From NCBI RefSeq assembly GCF_019655435.1, contig NZ_BPFH01000006.1:124001-188000 (forward strand): DNA of 64,000 bases, read 5' to 3'. This DNA comes from Jannaschia pagri (GTDB taxonomy: Bacteria > Pseudomonadota > Alphaproteobacteria > Rhodobacterales > Rhodobacteraceae). Below, piece by piece: positions 62,905 through 64,000 of this stretch. Each line of letters begins with the position of its first letter. The stretch's first letter is position 1. The notes below the pieces were generated by a model, which saw nothing but the letters and a program-made list of their open reading frames with translations, had not been told where the DNA came from and did not search any database. Position numbers and translations under genes: made by a program.

Positions 62905-63054
62905 GGCGGTCCTCCGGTCAGGTCCTCCTCATTTAGGGGAACGGGCGGGAGGCTCAACAAAAGTCTGCTCACTGGGCGTCCGGTTGACACATGTCATGGT
63001 CCCTTGGCCGTCGGCCGTCGCAGAGTGTCGTCACGCCACAGCAGGGAGACGGAC

Positions 63055-63372
63055 ATGGCCGAAATAGCCCCCACGAAGATCGCCCAGGTCATCCTGTATG
63101 GGCAAGAGTTGGACCGTGCCGAGCCGGAGTTGCGCGGGTTTCTGGAAACCCTGGGCGAAGAGGAACGGTACGCGCTTGTGGCCATCATGTGGATCGGGCG
63201 AGAGAGTTTCGCGCCGGAGGAGTTTGCCGAGGCCCTGGCGACCGCGCGACGCGAGGGGCAGACGCCCACCGCCGATTACCTCATCGGGACGCCCCATTTT
63301 GCGGACCACTTGGAGGCGGGGATGGAGGCTTTGGGGATGGACCCCATGCGCGCGGAGGAGGATTTGCGCTAG
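63055..63372 (+). CDS. DUF3775 family protein
   Basis: 105 residues. ELRGFLETLGEEERYALVAIMWIGRESF and TADYLIGTPHFADHLEAGMEALG resemble DUF3775, a small helical family of unknown function. AGGGAGA precedes ATG 63055. Confidence 0.8.
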   Translation: MAEIAPTKIAQVILYGQELDRAEPELRGFLETLGEEERYALVAIMWIGRESFAPEEFAEALATARREGQTPTADYLIGTPHFADHLEAGMEALGMDPMRAEEDLR

Positions 63373-63490
63373 TTCGGCGCTGACGTGACCAAAAGGCCCC
63401 CAAGGGGCGTGTGTTGGCGGCGTCGTTCCACCGCTGTGGCGTCTGTCTTTGGTGGAGCGGTCGAGCCTGCCACTTGTCCCGTGTTCGAGG

Positions 63491-64000
63491 CTACCTGTCC
63501 GCCCGCAGCACCTCCAGGAAGGCGTCACCGAAGCGTTCGGCGTGCCGTGCGCCCAGGATGCGTTCCAGGATATCGGCGTCTGGTGGGGATTTGGCGACCT
63601 TGGCCAATTGCGACGAGGAGCAAGACATCGGCTTGTCGAGACCCGTGGCGCCCCGGGCCAGATCGTTTTGCACCGACAGTAGGCGGTCATAGATCGCCCC
63701 TTCGGTCCGGCCCGCCAGTTTGCGGCGGGCGGGGTGCTGGGCCTCGGGCATCTCGCCGGTGATGACCGACAGAAAGGTCGCGCCGTAGCGGTCCAGCTTG
63801 GTCGCCCCGACGCCGGTGATCCCCGCCATATCGTCCAGCGAACCGGGTCGCCTCTCGGCCATTTCGATCAGGGTGCGGTCGGTAAAGACCACATGGGCGG
63901 GCACGCCCTGGGCCTCGGCCAGCGCCCGGCGCTTCGCCTTTAGCGCCGACAGCAGGGGGGCATCTTCTTCGCTGACCAACTGCTTGACCGCTGGGCGCCG
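63491..64000 (-). CDS. recQ: ATP-dependent DNA helicase RecQ, C-terminal HRDC part (cut by window end)
   Basis: About 169 codons of the C-terminus. The HRDC domain (about LLSALKAKRRALAEAQGVPAHVVFTDRTL, then ITGVGATKLDRYGATFLSVI) is that of RecQ. The helicase core lies beyond the window; the frame is open to base 64000. The last 75 residues (beyond HRDC) are a tail of lower conservation. Confidence 0.88.
   Translation of the reverse strand, partial: RRPAVKQLVSEEDAPLLSALKAKRRALAEAQGVPAHVVFTDRTLIEMAERRPGSLDDMAGITGVGATKLDRYGATFLSVITGEMPEAQHPARRKLAGRTEGAIYDRLLSVQNDLARGATGLDKPMSCSSSQLAKVAKSPPDADILERILGARHAERFGDAFLEVLRADR

Noticed and set aside
1..64000. tRNA genes, CRISPR arrays, insertion sequences, prophage
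   Set aside because: No TTCGA-loop plus acceptor pairing, no regularly spaced repeats, no transposase, integrase or phage structural genes were seen.

Overview
The window is GC-rich, densely packed chromosomal DNA with many ATGA/GTGA start-stop overlaps. Its gene content points to an alphaproteobacterium, most likely of the Rhodobacterales/Roseobacter group: a MarR/OmpR pair like PetP-PetR, DUF2794 and DUF6525 proteins, a TTAA-N7-TTAA (CtrA-type) site, a NavAb/NaChBac-type sodium channel, and osmolyte-type ABC uptake. I see no rRNA, tRNA, insertion sequence, prophage or CRISPR array, so this looks like core chromosome with two or three accessory patches. Product names come from recognised motifs and family resemblance read by eye; no database search was run.

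Layout. 1-2383: the 3' end of ilvA, then a divergent Hpt / REC-PP2C signalling pair. 2537-12254: housekeeping genes (NUDIX, hslO, CoA-type NUDIX, cca, LysE exporter), a tandem pair of fused ABC half-exporters, a TRAM/FeS RNA methyltransferase and a voltage-gated sodium channel. 12273-17133: an exopolysaccharide locus, with a sugar transferase and an epimerase on the minus strand facing a yjbH-yjbF-yjbE-like set on the plus strand. 17251-22479: dxs-ispA-xseB-deacetylase, then petR-petP. 22617-27642: ilvE, DUF2794, an NlpC/P60-M17 peptidase pair, an unknown helical protein and a poorly explained 0.8-kb gap. 27765-31280: sbtA-sbtB (bicarbonate uptake), a ribbon-helix-helix protein, asd and an orphan BrnA-like protein.

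31416-38829 is the most distinctive block. A GntR/FCD regulator is divergent from a tightly packed operon: quaternary-amine-type binding protein, ATPase, a permease with a roughly 250-residue N-terminal extension, a GYD protein, a YtcJ-type amidohydrolase and a CobW-type metallochaperone. Four copies of TGACAT-type half-sites overlap the promoter. My reading is an uptake-plus-hydrolysis pathway for an unidentified compound.

38985-50547: two MFS carriers, an FrhB/BciB-like iron-sulfur protein, then an ABC exporter followed by a fucosylation locus: GT10, gmd and fcl on the plus strand, GT11 on the minus strand, and GT4 and GT25 on the plus strand. This could make GDP-L-fucose and attach it in two linkages to a surface glycan. 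50553-64000: a sulfotransferase-like gene, a possible decayed gene, a 47-codon membrane peptide with a strong ribosome-binding site, YggT, an MFS-mepA-esterase overlap group, a LOG-family protein, a second threonine-dehydratase-like enzyme, dapD and dapE, yaaA and the C-terminal end of recQ.
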